A DNA stretch of 64,000 nucleotides from Streptomyces cellostaticus. Lineage in GTDB: Bacteria > Actinomycetota > Actinomycetes > Streptomycetales > Streptomycetaceae. Below, in pieces: positions 9,320-17,426 of the stretch (positions are counted from its first letter, which is position 1; every line of letters begins with the position of its first letter). The DNA is taken from assembly GCF_001513965.1 (NCBI RefSeq), contig NZ_KQ948016.1, positions 738,439 to 802,438 on the forward strand. The letters are read 5' to 3'. Position numbers and translations under genes: made by a program. The notes beneath the pieces are model-generated. The model did no database searches, was not told where the DNA came from, and worked only from the letters and a program-made list of their open reading frames with translations.

Positions 9320-10177
9320 ATGAGCCGCATGGGTGACGTACTGGCGGGTTTTCATGCCGTCTGGGAGTTCGAGTCCGACTCCGTGCTCATCCGTTACGAA
9401 CGGGGGATTCGAACACCGAAGCTGTTCCAGGCGCTGGGCGAGCGGCGGATCCCGCTGTCCGCGCTGGAGGAAGTGATCCTCACCACGGGCAAGCGCGGCA
9501 CGGTCGCCCTGCGACTACGGCCGCGCCCCGGCGCGGATCCGCTGATGGAGGCGGCCGCCGGGCAGCTGCGCGAGGGCTCCGACCCGTACCGGCTGGTGCT
9601 GCCGGCCGAGCGGTCGACGCTCGCCGAGTACTACGCCGACGAGCTGAAGGGGCTGCTGACCGAGTCCGGGCCGGCCGACCGGTACCTGGTGACCGCACCC
9701 GAGGCGCCCCTCCAGTTCAAGGCGTACGACGGGAAGGCGTCCTTCGACGGGACGTCGGTGCGGTTCCGGTGGTCCTGGACGGGGGCGTCCTCGGCAAAGT
9801 GGAAGGCCGGGGACCAGAGCTTCGCGGTCACCGACCTCAGCGGGGTGGAGTGGCGGTCGCCGGAGGTCTTCGAAGGACATCTGCGGCTGCTGCGGCGCTC
9901 GGCCGGTTCAGCGGAGTCTGCGCAGCCCGATCAGGATCTGGCGTCCGTGGTGTTCGGGCTGGGGTACGGGCCTGTGCACGAGTCGCTGCCGTTCGCTGCG
10001 GCCGTGCTGGCAGCGGTACGCACGCGGGGGCCGGTACCGGCGGTACCGGCCCCGTCGCGGCGGGACCCTGCCGACATCGCCGAGCGGATCCGGCATCTCG
10101 GGGAGCTGCATCAGGCGGGGTTGGTCACGGACGAGGAGTTCTCCTCGAAGAAGGCCGAGTTGCTGGCCGAGTTGTAG
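9320..10177 (+). CDS. DUF4429 protein with C-terminal SHOCT domain
   Basis: Starts near MSRMGDVLAGFHAVWEFESDSV; ATG 9320 or 9329 are both plausible, and a GTG at 9308 sits behind GGAGGAG. Two tandem DUF4429 modules (about residues 5-110 and 120-225) share the pattern of strands around VRFRWSW and VLIRYERG. The C-terminal 30 residues (DPADIAERIRHLGELHQAGLVTDEEFSSKKAELLAEL) are a classic SHOCT helical hairpin, a short oligomerisation module. Cytoplasmic; no enzymatic motif. Function unknown. The gene lies 57 bases downstream of the hydrolase gene and could be co-transcribed with it. Confidence 0.88.
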   Translation: MSRMGDVLAGFHAVWEFESDSVLIRYERGIRTPKLFQALGERRIPLSALEEVILTTGKRGTVALRLRPRPGADPLMEAAAGQLREGSDPYRLVLPAERSTLAEYYADELKGLLTESGPADRYLVTAPEAPLQFKAYDGKASFDGTSVRFRWSWTGASSAKWKAGDQSFAVTDLSGVEWRSPEVFEGHLRLLRRSAGSAESAQPDQDLASVVFGLGYGPVHESLPFAAAVLAAVRTRGPVPAVPAPSRRDPADIAERIRHLGELHQAGLVTDEEFSSKKAELLAEL

Positions 10178-10195
10178 CGTCTGCCGGGGGCGGAG

Positions 10196-10651
10196 TCAGC
10201 GCTCCCTTGCGTAGAAGCTGATCTTTCTGTCCAGGACGGCCAGCGTGTCGTGCAGTTCTGCGATCCTGGACAGGACGTCCCTGCGGGTCGACTCCAGCAG
10301 CTGCTGGCGCTCCGCGTAGGTGCTCTCGCCCTCTCTCACCAGCTCCGCGTACCGGACCATGTCCGCCACCGGCATGCCGGTCAGGCGCAGCTTGGTCACG
10401 AAGTCCAGCCAGTCCAGGTTGCGGTTGGTGTAGCGGCGCTGGCCGGTGTGGGAGCGGTCGACGTGCGGCATCAGGCCGATCCGCTCGTACCAGCGCAGCG
10501 TGTGCGCGGTCAGGCCGGTGAAGGCGACGACCTCGCTGATCGTGTAGCGGTCCTGGCCGTCGGGGCGGGGATGGCGCCGGGGTGGGGCGGAGCAGATGTC
10601 GGCGGGGGTGGCCTGCTCGGTGTCCGCTGGCGTGGTCTGCATCACCGTCAT
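10196..10651 (-). CDS. MerR family transcriptional regulator
   Basis: 151 residues from ATG 10651. An N-terminal extension of ~35 residues precedes the winged helix-turn-helix RYTISEVVAFTGLTAHTLRWYERIGLMPHVDRS..GQRRYTNRNLDWL, then a dimerising coiled coil (VREGESTYAERQQLLESTRRDVLSRIAELHDTLAVLDRKI). No metal-binding cysteine pair is present, so the ligand is probably an organic molecule. The promoter has a 19-base spacer with a palindrome in it, the hallmark of MerR activation (see separate entry). The divergent neighbour is a serine hydrolase; the target genes of such regulators are often oxidoreductases, none adjacent here. Confidence 0.92.
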   Translation of the reverse strand: MTVMQTTPADTEQATPADICSAPPRRHPRPDGQDRYTISEVVAFTGLTAHTLRWYERIGLMPHVDRSHTGQRRYTNRNLDWLDFVTKLRLTGMPVADMVRYAELVREGESTYAERQQLLESTRRDVLSRIAELHDTLAVLDRKISFYARER

Positions 10652-10657
10652 GCCCCC

Positions 10658-10688
10658 ACGCTATGGCCTTCGAGTGCACTCCAAGCAA
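10658..10688 (-). promoter_or_regulatory. MerR-type promoter/operator of the merR gene
   Basis: On the minus strand, -35 TTGCTT (10683-10688) and -10 TAGCGT (10658-10663) are separated by 19 bases instead of 17, and the spacer region holds the near-perfect palindrome CTTCGAGTGCACTCCAAG (10669-10686, one mismatched pair). The -10 ends six bases before the ATG, so the transcript is probably leaderless. This is the standard architecture for MerR regulators that untwist an overlong spacer; autoregulation is inferred. Confidence 0.7.
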
Positions 10689-10776
10689 GCGGAACCCGGT
10701 AAGAAATCCGGCCGCGCGACGGACCGGCGCATCCGCCGAGGCGGAGCCGCGGTACGCGTCGCATAGGCTCACCGGC

Positions 10777-11598
10777 ATGTCGTTGCAGAGTCTGGCACTG
10801 ATCGAGAACTGGCCCGTCCCGACCGCCGCGGCGGGTGTCGTACGGGCCGACGGGACCGTCCTCGGGACCGGTGGGCCCGTCGGGCACCGCTTTCCGCTGG
10901 CCTCGGTGACCAAGCCGCTGGCGGCGTACGCGGCACTCGTCGCGTACGAGGAGGGGGCCGTCGAGCTGGACGAGCCGGCCGGGCCGCCCGGGGCGACCGT
11001 CCGCCATCTGCTCGCGCACACCTCCGGGCTGGCCTTCGACGAGCACCGGGTGACGGCTCCTGCCGGGGAGCGGCGGCTGTACTCCAACGCCGGGTTCGAG
11101 CAGCTCGGGGATCACATCGCCAAGGCGACGGACATTCCCTTCGCCGAGTATCTGCGGCAGGCCGTGCTGGAGCCGCTGGGGATGACGTCGACGTCGCTGG
11201 AGGGCTCGCCGGCGAAGGACGGTGTGTCCACGGTGGAGGATCTGCTGCGGTTCGCGGCGGAGGTGCAGGCGCCGAGGCTGCTGGATCCGCGGACGGTGGC
11301 GGAGGCGATGAGCGTGCAGTACCCGGGGACGAAGGGGGTGCTCCCCGGCTACGGCCACCAGAACCCGAACGACTGGGGGCTGGGCTTCGAGATCCGGGAC
11401 TCCAAGTCGCCGCACTGGACGGGGAGTTCGTCGTCGGCGCGGACATTCGGACACTTCGGGCAGTCCGGTACGTTCCTGTGGATCGACCCTGATGCGGGGG
11501 TTGCGGGCGTCGCCCTGACGGACCGGGCGTTCGGGCCCTGGGCGATCGAGGCGTGGCCGGTGTTCACGGATGCGGTGCTCGCGGAGCTGCGGGGCTGA
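10777..11598 (+). CDS. Serine hydrolase (beta-lactamase/class C esterase family)
   Basis: 273 residues from ATG 10777. The SxxK nucleophile motif is ASVTK (Ser43-Lys46), the second motif Y-x-N is LYSNAGFEQ (~107), and the HLLAHTSGL block is typical. No signal peptide, so cytoplasmic; a short member of the family. A TAGGCT -10-like hexamer (10764-10769) lies seven bases before the ATG and no ribosome site is seen, again suggesting a leaderless mRNA. The substrate is not predictable. It is divergent from the MerR gene. Confidence 0.9.
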   Translation: MSLQSLALIENWPVPTAAAGVVRADGTVLGTGGPVGHRFPLASVTKPLAAYAALVAYEEGAVELDEPAGPPGATVRHLLAHTSGLAFDEHRVTAPAGERRLYSNAGFEQLGDHIAKATDIPFAEYLRQAVLEPLGMTSTSLEGSPAKDGVSTVEDLLRFAAEVQAPRLLDPRTVAEAMSVQYPGTKGVLPGYGHQNPNDWGLGFEIRDSKSPHWTGSSSSARTFGHFGQSGTFLWIDPDAGVAGVALTDRAFGPWAIEAWPVFTDAVLAELRG

Positions 11599-11643
11599 GG
11601 TCAGGGCGGGGGGCGCTTACCGGCGCCGGCCGGGTGCCGCCAG

Positions 11644-12297
11644 CTACGGGGTCATCTCCCACAGCAGGAGTTCCGCTGCCGTGACCCCCACCGCCTCCAG
11701 GCTCTCCGCCCCCGTGATCCGAACCGAATCTCCCGGGCCGAGGGTCTCCCCGTCCAGGCGGATCTCCCCGTGAACCACATGGGCATACACGTACGCCGCG
11801 TCCGGTATCGCCGTTCGCTCCCCCGGGAGCAGGCGGCGGACGTGGAGCATCGCGCCCGCGCCGGGGACGGCGTACGGGGTGGAGTCGGCGATGCCGTGGA
11901 TGATCTCGTAGGACGGATCGCCGCCCGGTTCCAGGGGCGCCAGCCACATCTGGAGGAAGGTCAGCGGCACCGACGCGTCGTTGCGTTCCACATGGCGGAC
12001 GCCCGCCGCCGCGCTCAGGTGCTGGACGTCTCCGGGGCGGACCCGGGTCTCGTGGCCCGTGGAGTCGCGGTGGGTCAGTTCGCCCTCGACGACCCAGGTG
12101 ACGATCTCGGTGTGGCTGTGCGGATGCTCGTCGAAGCCGGCTCCGGGCGCCAGCCGCTCCTCGTTACAGGCGATCACCGCGCCGAAACGCAGGTTCCCGG
12201 GGTCGTAGTGCGGGCCGAAGGAGAAGGCGTGGCGGGTGTCGATCCCGGTCTCCGGGTCCCCTCCGCGGTAGCGCTCGCCGGCGCGCCGTACGTCCAT
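11644..12297 (-). CDS. Pirin-family (YhhW-like) bicupin
   Basis: About 217 residues from ATG 12297 (a GTG directly before it is equally possible). The first cupin carries the metal ligands in FDEHPHSHTEIVTWVVEGELTHRDS, followed by the pirin-typical GDVQHLSAAAGVRHVERN; a second cupin follows (VYAHVVHGEIRLDGETLGPGDSVRI) without obvious metal ligands, as in YhhW-type quercetinase-like pirins. Likely a cytosolic iron/nickel-binding dioxygenase-like or redox sensor protein. It shares a short 73-base divergent region with fasR. Confidence 0.9.
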   Translation of the reverse strand: MDVRRAGERYRGGDPETGIDTRHAFSFGPHYDPGNLRFGAVIACNEERLAPGAGFDEHPHSHTEIVTWVVEGELTHRDSTGHETRVRPGDVQHLSAAAGVRHVERNDASVPLTFLQMWLAPLEPGGDPSYEIIHGIADSTPYAVPGAGAMLHVRRLLPGERTAIPDAAYVYAHVVHGEIRLDGETLGPGDSVRITGAESLEAVGVTAAELLLWEMTP

Positions 12298-12370
12298 CAC
12301 GCGCACCACCGTAGACCTCACTCCTGACCCGGCGGCGCACGGTCCCGTCCGGATAAGGCAGTCTTGTCCC

Positions 12371-13576
12371 GTGCCCGAACCCGAATCCCACCGCAGCGAA
12401 CCCGCAGCCCAGCGCGTCCACCCGCACTCCGCGACCCTGAAGCGGCTGGAGAGGTCCTCCGGGAGTCTCGCCGCGCAGGCCATCGCACGCATGGACGAGA
12501 CCCTGCCGTGGTACCGGGCCATGCCCCCGGAGAACCGTTCCTGGATCGGGCTCGTGGCCCAGGCGGGCATCGCCGCGTTCACCGAGTGGTTCCGGCATCC
12601 GGATGCGCCCCAGGCGATCTCCACGGATGTCTTCGGGACGGCACCCCGCGAGCTGACCCGGGCCATCACGCTGCGGCAGACCGTGGAGATGGTGCGGACC
12701 ACCATCGAGGTCATGGAGAGCGCGATCGACGAGGTCGCGGCTCCGGGTGACGAGAGCGTGCTGCGCGAGGCGCTGCTCGTGTACGCCCGGGAGATCGCCT
12801 TCGCCACCGCGCAGGTCTACGCCCAGGCCGCCGAGGCACGCGGTGCCTGGGACGCGCGGCTGGAGTCGCTGGTCGTCAACGCCGTGCTCAGCGGGGAGGC
12901 CGACGAGGGCGCCGTGAGCCGGGCCGCCGCGCTCGGGTGGAACTCGCCGGAGCATGTGTGCGTCGTGCTCGGGACCGCGCCCGACGGGGACAGCGAGCTG
13001 ACCGTCGAGGCCATCCGGCGGGCCGCCCGGCATGCCAAGCTCCAGGTGCTCACGGGGGTGCTCGGGGACCGGCTCGTCGTCATCGCCGGGGGCAGCGCGA
13101 ATCCGCTCGCCGTGGCCAAGTCGCTGATCGGGCCGTACGCCGCAGGGGCGGTCGTCGCCGGGCCGGTCGTCGCCGACCTGCTGGCGGCCACGCGGTCCGC
13201 GCAGGCCGCCGCGGCGGGACTGAAGGCGTGTTTGGCCTGGCAGGACGCGCCGCGGCCGGTGCTGGCGGACGATCTGCTGCCGGAGCGTGCCATCGCGGGC
13301 GATCCGAGCGCCCGCGAGCAGTTGGTGGAGGAGATCTACAGACCGCTGGAGGAGGCGGGCTCGGCGCTCCTGGAGACCCTGAGTGTCTACCTGGAGCAGG
13401 CGAGCAGCCTGGAGGGCGCGGCCCGGATGCTCTTCGTTCACCCGAACACCGTGCGCTACCGGCTCCGACGTGTGACAGATGTCACCGGCTGGTCGCCCTC
13501 GGATGTACGATCCGCGTTCACACTGCGAATCGCGCTGATCCTGGGGCGTCTCGCCGATGGAGACCCCCAAGTCTAG
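12371..13576 (+). CDS. fasR: FasR-type transcriptional activator of fatty acid synthase genes (PucR/CdaR HTH)
   Basis: 401 residues from GTG 12371. The N-terminal two thirds are the actinobacterial sensory region (ITLRQTVEMVRTTIEVME...), and the C-terminal ~60 residues form the PucR/CdaR helix-turn-helix (LETLSVYLEQASSLEGAARMLFVHPNTVRYRLRRVTDVTGWSP). In Streptomyces coelicolor the homologue in the same position activates the fabD-fabH-acpP-fabF operon. Here fabD begins 89 bases downstream, with an inverted repeat starting directly after the fasR stop. A CAGTCT hexamer six bases before the GTG and no ribosome site suggest leaderless translation. Confidence 0.95.
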   Translation: MPEPESHRSEPAAQRVHPHSATLKRLERSSGSLAAQAIARMDETLPWYRAMPPENRSWIGLVAQAGIAAFTEWFRHPDAPQAISTDVFGTAPRELTRAITLRQTVEMVRTTIEVMESAIDEVAAPGDESVLREALLVYAREIAFATAQVYAQAAEARGAWDARLESLVVNAVLSGEADEGAVSRAAALGWNSPEHVCVVLGTAPDGDSELTVEAIRRAARHAKLQVLTGVLGDRLVVIAGGSANPLAVAKSLIGPYAAGAVVAGPVVADLLAATRSAQAAAAGLKACLAWQDAPRPVLADDLLPERAIAGDPSAREQLVEEIYRPLEEAGSALLETLSVYLEQASSLEGAARMLFVHPNTVRYRLRRVTDVTGWSPSDVRSAFTLRIALILGRLADGDPQV

Positions 13577-13601
13577 GCTTTTGTCGGGTACCCACAAAAG
13601 C
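13577..13601 (+). promoter_or_regulatory. Inverted repeat in the fasR-fabD gap, candidate FasR operator
   Basis: Perfect 8-base arms GCTTTTGT and ACAAAAGC with a 9-base centre CGGGTACCC, beginning at the first base after the fasR stop codon and 65 bases before the fabD start. The AT-rich arms stand out against the GC-rich surroundings. Position fits activation of fabD by FasR; it could also act as a weak terminator of fasR. Confidence 0.55.
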
Positions 13602-13665
13602 CCCACGCGTTCTTCGTCCCAGTCCCCACGGGCGGCCGTGGCCGTCCCCAAGAGAGAGTGTGAGA

Positions 13666-14613
13666 GTGCTCGTACTCGTCGCTCCCGGCCAGGGCGCCCA
13701 GACGCCCGGCTTCCTGACCCCCTGGCTCGACCTCCCCGGTGCCGCTGACCGCGTCGCCGCGTGGTCGGACGCCATCGGACTGGACCTGCTCCACTACGGG
13801 ACCCAGGCCGACGCGGACGCCATCCGGGACACCGCGGTGGCGCAGCCGCTGCTGGTCGCCGCCGGGCTCCTGTCCGCCGCGGCACTCGGTGACATCGCCG
13901 AGATCGCTCCGGGCGCCGTCGCCGGTCACAGTGTCGGCGAGTTCACCGCCGCCGCGGTCGCGGGTGTCCTGAACGACACCACCGCGCTGAGTCTGGTCCG
14001 CAAGCGGGGACTGGCCATGGCCGACGCCGCCGCGATCACCGAGACCGGTATGGCGGCGCTGCTCGGCGGCGACCCCGAGGTCTCCGTCGCACACCTGGAG
14101 AAGCTGGGCCTGACCCCGGCGAACATCAACGGCGCGGGCCAGATCGTCGCCGCCGGAACGCTGGAGCAGCTCGCCGCGCTGAGCGAGGACAAGCCCGAGG
14201 GCGTCCGCAAGGTCGTCCCGCTGAAGGTGGCCGGCGCCTTCCACACCCAGCACATGGCCCCCGCCGTCGAGGTCCTGTCCAAGGCCGCCGTGGAGCTCAC
14301 GCCGGCCGACCCGAAGGTCACCTACGTCTCCAACAAGGACGGCAGGACCGTCGCCACCGGCACGGAGGTGCTGGAGCGGCTGGTCGGCCAGGTCGCCAAC
14401 CCCGTGCGCTGGGACCTGTGCATGGAGACCTTCCAGGAGCTGGGCGCCACCGCGCTCATCGAGGTGTGCCCGGGCGGCACGCTGACCGGCCTGGCCAAGC
14501 GCGCCATGCCCGGCGTCAAGTGGCTGGCGCTGAAGACCCCTGACGACCTCGACGCTGCCCGCGAGCTCATCGCCGAGGCGTCGACTCCTGCCGCTGACGC
14601 GGCGGGCGCCTGA
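13666..14613 (+). CDS. fabD: Malonyl-CoA:ACP transacylase
   Basis: 315 residues from GTG 13666, giving MLVLVAPGQGAQTPGF, the usual Streptomyces FabD opening; a GTG six bases earlier is also in frame. Transfers malonyl from CoA to ACP for fatty acid elongation and also serves type II polyketide synthases. The GQGAQ loop, the nucleophile GHSVGEF (Ser ~88) and GAFHTQHM with the catalytic His are present. First gene of fabD-fabH-acpP-fabF, 17 bases from fabH. Confidence 0.97.
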   Translation: MLVLVAPGQGAQTPGFLTPWLDLPGAADRVAAWSDAIGLDLLHYGTQADADAIRDTAVAQPLLVAAGLLSAAALGDIAEIAPGAVAGHSVGEFTAAAVAGVLNDTTALSLVRKRGLAMADAAAITETGMAALLGGDPEVSVAHLEKLGLTPANINGAGQIVAAGTLEQLAALSEDKPEGVRKVVPLKVAGAFHTQHMAPAVEVLSKAAVELTPADPKVTYVSNKDGRTVATGTEVLERLVGQVANPVRWDLCMETFQELGATALIEVCPGGTLTGLAKRAMPGVKWLALKTPDDLDAARELIAEASTPAADAAGA

Positions 14614-14630
14614 CGAAGGAGCCCCAGAGC

Positions 14631-15662
14631 ATGTCGAAGATCAGGCCCAGCAAGGGCGCCCCGTACGCGCGCATCCTCGGCGTCGGCGGCTACCGGCCGA
14701 CCCGCATCGTGCCCAACGAGGTGATCCTCGAGAAGATCGACTCCTCCGACGAGTGGATCCGTTCGCGCTCCGGCATCGAGACCCGGCACTGGGCGGGCCC
14801 CGAGGAGACGGTCGCCGCGATGGCCATCGAGGCCTCCGGCAAGGCGATCGCCGACGCGGGCATCGACGCCGAGCAGATCGGCGCCGTGGTCGTCTCGACC
14901 GTCTCGCACTTCAGCCAGACCCCGGCCGTCGCCACCGAGATCGCCGACAAGCTCGGCACGAACAAGGCCGCCGCCTTCGACATCTCGGCCGGCTGCGCGG
15001 GCTTCGGCTACGGCCTGACCCTCGCCAAGGGCATCGTGGCGGAAGGTTCCGCCGAGTACGTGCTCGTCATCGGCGTGGAGCGGCTGAGCGACCTGACCGA
15101 CCTGGAGGACCGGGCGACGGCCTTCCTGTTCGGCGACGGCGCCGGCGCGGTCGTGGTCGGCCCCTCCCAGGAGCCGGCGATCGGCCCGACCGTGTGGGGC
15201 TCCGAGGGCGACAAGTCCGAGACCATCAAGCAGACCGTTCCGTGGGACCGGTTCGCCATCGGCGACGTCTCCGAGCTGCCCCTCGACAGCGAGGGCAACA
15301 TCAAGTTCCCTGCGATCACGCAGGAGGGCCAGGCGGTGTTCCGCTGGGCCGTGTTCGAGATGGCGAAGGTCGCCCAGCAGGCGCTGGACGCGGCCGGAAT
15401 CACCGCGGACGACCTGGACGTCTTCATCCCGCACCAGGCCAACGTGCGGATCATCGACTCGATGGTGAAGACGCTGAAACTGCCGGAGCATGTCACGGTC
15501 GCCCGTGACATCCGCACCACCGGCAACACCTCGGCCGCCTCGATTCCGCTCGCGATGGAGCGGCTTCTGGCGACCGGCGAGGCGAAGAGCGGCGACACCG
15601 CGCTCGTCATCGGATTCGGGGCGGGTCTCGTCTACGCCGCCACGGTCGTTACCCTCCCCTAG
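14631..15662 (+). CDS. fabH: 3-Oxoacyl-ACP synthase III
   Basis: 343 residues from ATG 14631, behind GAAGGAG. Condenses a short acyl-CoA starter with malonyl-ACP and so sets the branched or straight start of the fatty acids. The Cys-His-Asn triad is seen in DISAGCAGFGYG (Cys ~122), FIPHQANVRI (His ~268) and TTGNTSAASIP (Asn ~299). Normal length. Coupled to fabD. The C-terminal FGAGLVYAATVV motif is standard. Confidence 0.97.
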   Translation: MSKIRPSKGAPYARILGVGGYRPTRIVPNEVILEKIDSSDEWIRSRSGIETRHWAGPEETVAAMAIEASGKAIADAGIDAEQIGAVVVSTVSHFSQTPAVATEIADKLGTNKAAAFDISAGCAGFGYGLTLAKGIVAEGSAEYVLVIGVERLSDLTDLEDRATAFLFGDGAGAVVVGPSQEPAIGPTVWGSEGDKSETIKQTVPWDRFAIGDVSELPLDSEGNIKFPAITQEGQAVFRWAVFEMAKVAQQALDAAGITADDLDVFIPHQANVRIIDSMVKTLKLPEHVTVARDIRTTGNTSAASIPLAMERLLATGEAKSGDTALVIGFGAGLVYAATVVTLP

Positions 15663-15672
15663 GCACTCCGTG

Positions 15673-15704
15673 CCGGGTCATGTGATCCGGTGCGGGTTCC
15701 GCAC
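15673..15704 (+). other. Two hairpins in the fabH-acpP gap
   Basis: CCGGGTCATGTGATCCGG (15673-15690, 7-8 bp with one G-U) and GTGCGG-GTT-CCGCAC (15690-15704, perfect 6 bp) abut each other in the 105-base gap before acpP. They lack a T-run. They may stabilise or process the acpP-fabF message, or weakly terminate, so that acpP can be expressed at a different level. Confidence 0.4.
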
Positions 15705-15767
15705 GACCTGCCGCTGTCGCGGCGGGCGCCGTAAAACCGTCTGGAAATCGAAGAAGGAGCGCCTGAC

Positions 15768-16016
15768 ATGGCCGCCACTCAGGAAGAGATCGTCGCCGGT
15801 CTCGCCGAGATCGTGAACGAGATCGCCGGGATCCCCGTTGAGGACGTCCAGCTGGACAAGTCCTTCACCGACGACCTGGACGTCGACTCGCTGTCCATGG
15901 TCGAGGTCGTCGTCGCCGCCGAGGAGCGCTTCGACGTGAAGATCCCGGACGAGGACGTCAAGAACCTCAAGAGCGTCGGTGACGCCACCAAGTACATCCT
16001 CGAGCACCAGGCCTGA
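15768..16016 (+). CDS. acpP: Acyl carrier protein of fatty acid synthase
   Basis: 82 residues, acidic, from ATG 15768 behind GAAGGAG. The phosphopantetheine attachment site is DLDVDSLSMVEV with Ser41. It is the carrier of growing acyl chains in the type II fatty acid synthase. It lies third in the fab operon, with a 105-base leader from fabH containing two hairpins. Size and sequence (VEDVQLDKSFTDDLDVDSL, IPDEDVKNLKSVGDATKYI) are fully typical. Confidence 0.98.
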   Translation: MAATQEEIVAGLAEIVNEIAGIPVEDVQLDKSFTDDLDVDSLSMVEVVVAAEERFDVKIPDEDVKNLKSVGDATKYILEHQA

Positions 16017-16099
16017 GCCACCCTTTAGGCCAGGCTGCAAGGCCCCGCCACCCGGCGGTGGCGCCGTAGATTCCCGCATCCGTTGGAGAAAGAATTCCC

Positions 16100-17362
16100 G
16101 TGAGCCCGACCAATCGCACCGTGGTCGTCACCGGTATCGGCGCAACCACACCGCTGGGTGGCGATGCAGCCTCGACCTGGGAGGCCCTGGTCGCCGGCAC
16201 GTCCGGTGTCAGCCTTCTGGAGCAGGAGTGGGCGGCCGAGCTGCCCGTTCGTATCGCCGCGCAGATCGCCGTCGAGCCGGGCGAGATCATCCCCCGGCCG
16301 CAGGCCCGCAAGCTGGACCGGTCCGCTCAGTTCGCGCTGATCGCCGCTCAGGAGGCCTGGAAGGACGCCGGTTTCACCGCCAAGGCCGGTGAGGACCCGT
16401 CCGTGAACCCCGACCGTCTGGGTGCGGTCGTCGCCTCCGGCATCGGCGGTGTGACGACGCTCCTGGACCAGTACGACATCCTCAAGGAGAAGGGCGTACG
16501 CCGCGTCTCCCCGCACACCGTGCCGATGCTGATGCCCAACTCCCCGGCGGCCAACGTCGGTATCGAGCTGGGTGCCCGCGCCGGTGTGCACACCCCGGTC
16601 TCGGCCTGCGCCTCGGGCGCGGAGGCCATCGGGTACGCGATCGAGATGATCCGCACCGGGCGTGCGGACGTGGTCGTGGCCGGTGGTACCGAGGCCGCCA
16701 TCCACCCGCTGCCCATCGCCGCCTTCGGCAACATGATGGCGATGTCCAAGAACAACGACGACCCGCAGGGCGCCTCGCGTCCCTACGACGCCGGCCGGGA
16801 CGGCTTCGTGCTCGGCGAGGGCGCCGGTGTGATCGTCCTGGAGTCCGAGGAGCACGCGAAGGCCCGCGGTGCCCGGATCTACGTCGAGGCGGTCGGCCAG
16901 GGTGTCTCCGCCGACGCCCACCACATCACGCAGCCCGAGCCGTCCGGCAACGGCATCGCGCACGCGCTGCAGAACCTGCTGGACAACACGGATCTGAAGC
17001 CGGCCGAGATCGTGCACGTGAACGCTCACGCCACGTCGACGCCGCAGGGCGACGTCGCCGAGATCAAGGCGCTGCGGAAGGTGTTCGGGGACGACGTCGA
17101 CCACATGGCGATCTCCGCGACCAAGTCGATGACCGGGCATCTGCTGGGTGGCGCGGGCGGTGTCGAGACCGTCGCGTCGATCCTGGCGCTGGTGAACCGT
17201 ACGGCTCCGCCGACGATCAACGTGGACAACCTCGACCCCGAGGTCAACGCCGATGTGGTGACCGGTGAGGCGAGGGCGCTGCCCGAGGGCCGGATCGCTG
17301 TGCTGAACGACTCGTTCGGTTTCGGCGGGCACAACGTGGTCCTGGCGTTCCGGACCGTCTGA
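16100..17362 (+). CDS. fabF: 3-Oxoacyl-ACP synthase II
   Basis: 420 residues from GTG 16100 (MSPTNRTVVVTGIGATTPLGGDA), behind TTGGAGAAAG. Performs the elongating Claisen condensation of acyl- and malonyl-ACP. The Cys-His-His triad is in VSACASGAEAIGY (Cys ~170), VNAHATSTPQGD and SATKSMTGHLLGGAGG; the C-terminal NDSFGFGGHNVVLAF is conserved. An 83-base gap with a 6-bp hairpin (16046-16063) separates it from acpP. It ends the operon at a strong terminator. Confidence 0.97.
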   Translation: MSPTNRTVVVTGIGATTPLGGDAASTWEALVAGTSGVSLLEQEWAAELPVRIAAQIAVEPGEIIPRPQARKLDRSAQFALIAAQEAWKDAGFTAKAGEDPSVNPDRLGAVVASGIGGVTTLLDQYDILKEKGVRRVSPHTVPMLMPNSPAANVGIELGARAGVHTPVSACASGAEAIGYAIEMIRTGRADVVVAGGTEAAIHPLPIAAFGNMMAMSKNNDDPQGASRPYDAGRDGFVLGEGAGVIVLESEEHAKARGARIYVEAVGQGVSADAHHITQPEPSGNGIAHALQNLLDNTDLKPAEIVHVNAHATSTPQGDVAEIKALRKVFGDDVDHMAISATKSMTGHLLGGAGGVETVASILALVNRTAPPTINVDNLDPEVNADVVTGEARALPEGRIAVLNDSFGFGGHNVVLAFRTV

Positions 17363-17376
17363 GTCCCGTAACGCTG

Positions 17377-17412
17377 AATGGCCCGGTCTCCTGTGGTGGA
17401 GGTCGGGCCATT
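17377..17412. terminator. Bidirectional terminator after fabF
   Basis: Fifteen-base stem (17377-17391 pairing with 17398-17412, two G-U pairs) with a six-base loop, between the convergent fabF and DUF3145 genes. Its arms begin and end with AATGGCCC/GGGCCATT, so it can work from both sides. Confidence 0.75.
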
Positions 17413-17426
17413 GTCGTCGGGGTGTC

